In this document: positions 63,991-64,000 of the stretch, piece after piece
How the letters are laid out: every line of letters begins with the position of its first letter
How positions within the stretch are numbered: position 1 is the stretch's first letter
Notes under the pieces: generated by a model
Database searches by the model: none
What the model was told of the DNA's origin: nothing
Seen by the model: only the letters and a program-made list of their open reading frames with translations
Position numbers and translations under genes: made by a program
DNA from: Ornithodoros turicata
Taxonomy: Eukaryota > Arthropoda > Arachnida > Ixodida > Argasidae
DNA: 64,000 bases
Direction: 5' to 3'
Assembly (NCBI RefSeq): GCF_037126465.1
Contig: NC_088204.1
Location: 72,477,807-72,541,806, forward strand

Positions 63991-64000
63991 TGTCTTCCTG

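Noticed and set aside
1..64000. CRISPR arrays, bacterial operons, rRNA and intact tRNA genes
   Set aside because: None found. The tRNA-like matches at 41378, 48461 and 49041 are a primer-site-like fragment and SINE heads, not complete tRNA genes.

Overview
The window looks like nuclear DNA of a chelicerate, most likely a hard tick. It is dense with mobile elements and has few intact genes, which lack introns where they can be read. It carries tRNA-derived SINE-like repeats, many non-LTR retrotransposon 3' ends, Tc1/mariner- and hAT-type elements, and one secreted cysteine-rich protein of the prokineticin/astakine/ixodegrin kind. Nothing looks bacterial: there are no operons and no CRISPR array. 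All calls were made by eye from the sequence; no database was searched.

The backbone is a cluster of TRAF-like genes (N-terminal RING of C3HC3D type, two TRAF-type zinc fingers, helical linker, C-terminal TRAF-C/MATH domain). Eight family members are visible: A (5166-6599, -), B (14128-15674, +, broken), C (21985-23415, -), D (27588-27690, -, relic of the last exon-end only), E (28345-29766, -, pseudogene), F (37820-39127, -), G (42646-44058, -) and H (58701-60098, -). Five (A, C, F, G, H) have a full single-exon reading frame. A and C lie inside a 7.6-8.9 kb segmental duplication (2685-10263 and 18057-26957). In other animals TRAFs link TNF-receptor/Toll/IL-1-type receptors to NF-kB and JNK signalling; a lineage-specific set of paralogues with a diverging TRAF-C domain suggests an expanded receptor-adaptor repertoire, but that is inference.

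Layout: 1-2.5 kb no recognised gene; 2.5-10.3 kb duplication copy 1 with TRAF A and nested DNA transposons; 10.3-14.1 kb palindromes, a candidate two-exon small gene, CpG/NRF1-type promoter sequence and a possible orphan first exon; 14.1-15.7 kb TRAF B; 15.7-18 kb transposon and LINE debris; 18-27 kb duplication copy 2 with TRAF C; 27.6-29.8 kb TRAF relics D and E; 31.6-35.1 kb an internally deleted Ty3/gypsy-type LTR retrotransposon with target-site duplication; 37.8-44.1 kb TRAF F and G separated by a LINE end and a solo LTR with a 39-nt tRNA-Phe complement; 45.9-49.0 kb foldback elements and tail-to-tail SINEs; 49.2-49.6 kb prokineticin-domain gene; 50.1-51.6 kb a 1.4-kb segment repeated at 62.2-63.7 kb; 52.3-53.5 kb a non-autonomous hAT element with an 8-bp target duplication; 55.8-56.3 kb a Penelope-like palindromic unit carrying what reads as a complete hammerhead ribozyme; 58.7-60.1 kb TRAF H; 60.4-64 kb further LINE and hAT debris.

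The strongest observations are: the hammerhead ribozyme at 56170-56245; concentration of amino-acid change in the TRAF-C domain between the recent duplicates A and C; a promoter block shared by TRAF A, C and F; two transposon insertions whose empty sites are preserved in the sister duplicate; and a 39-nt tRNA-Phe complement that ends exactly where the hypermodified base 37 would stop reverse transcription.
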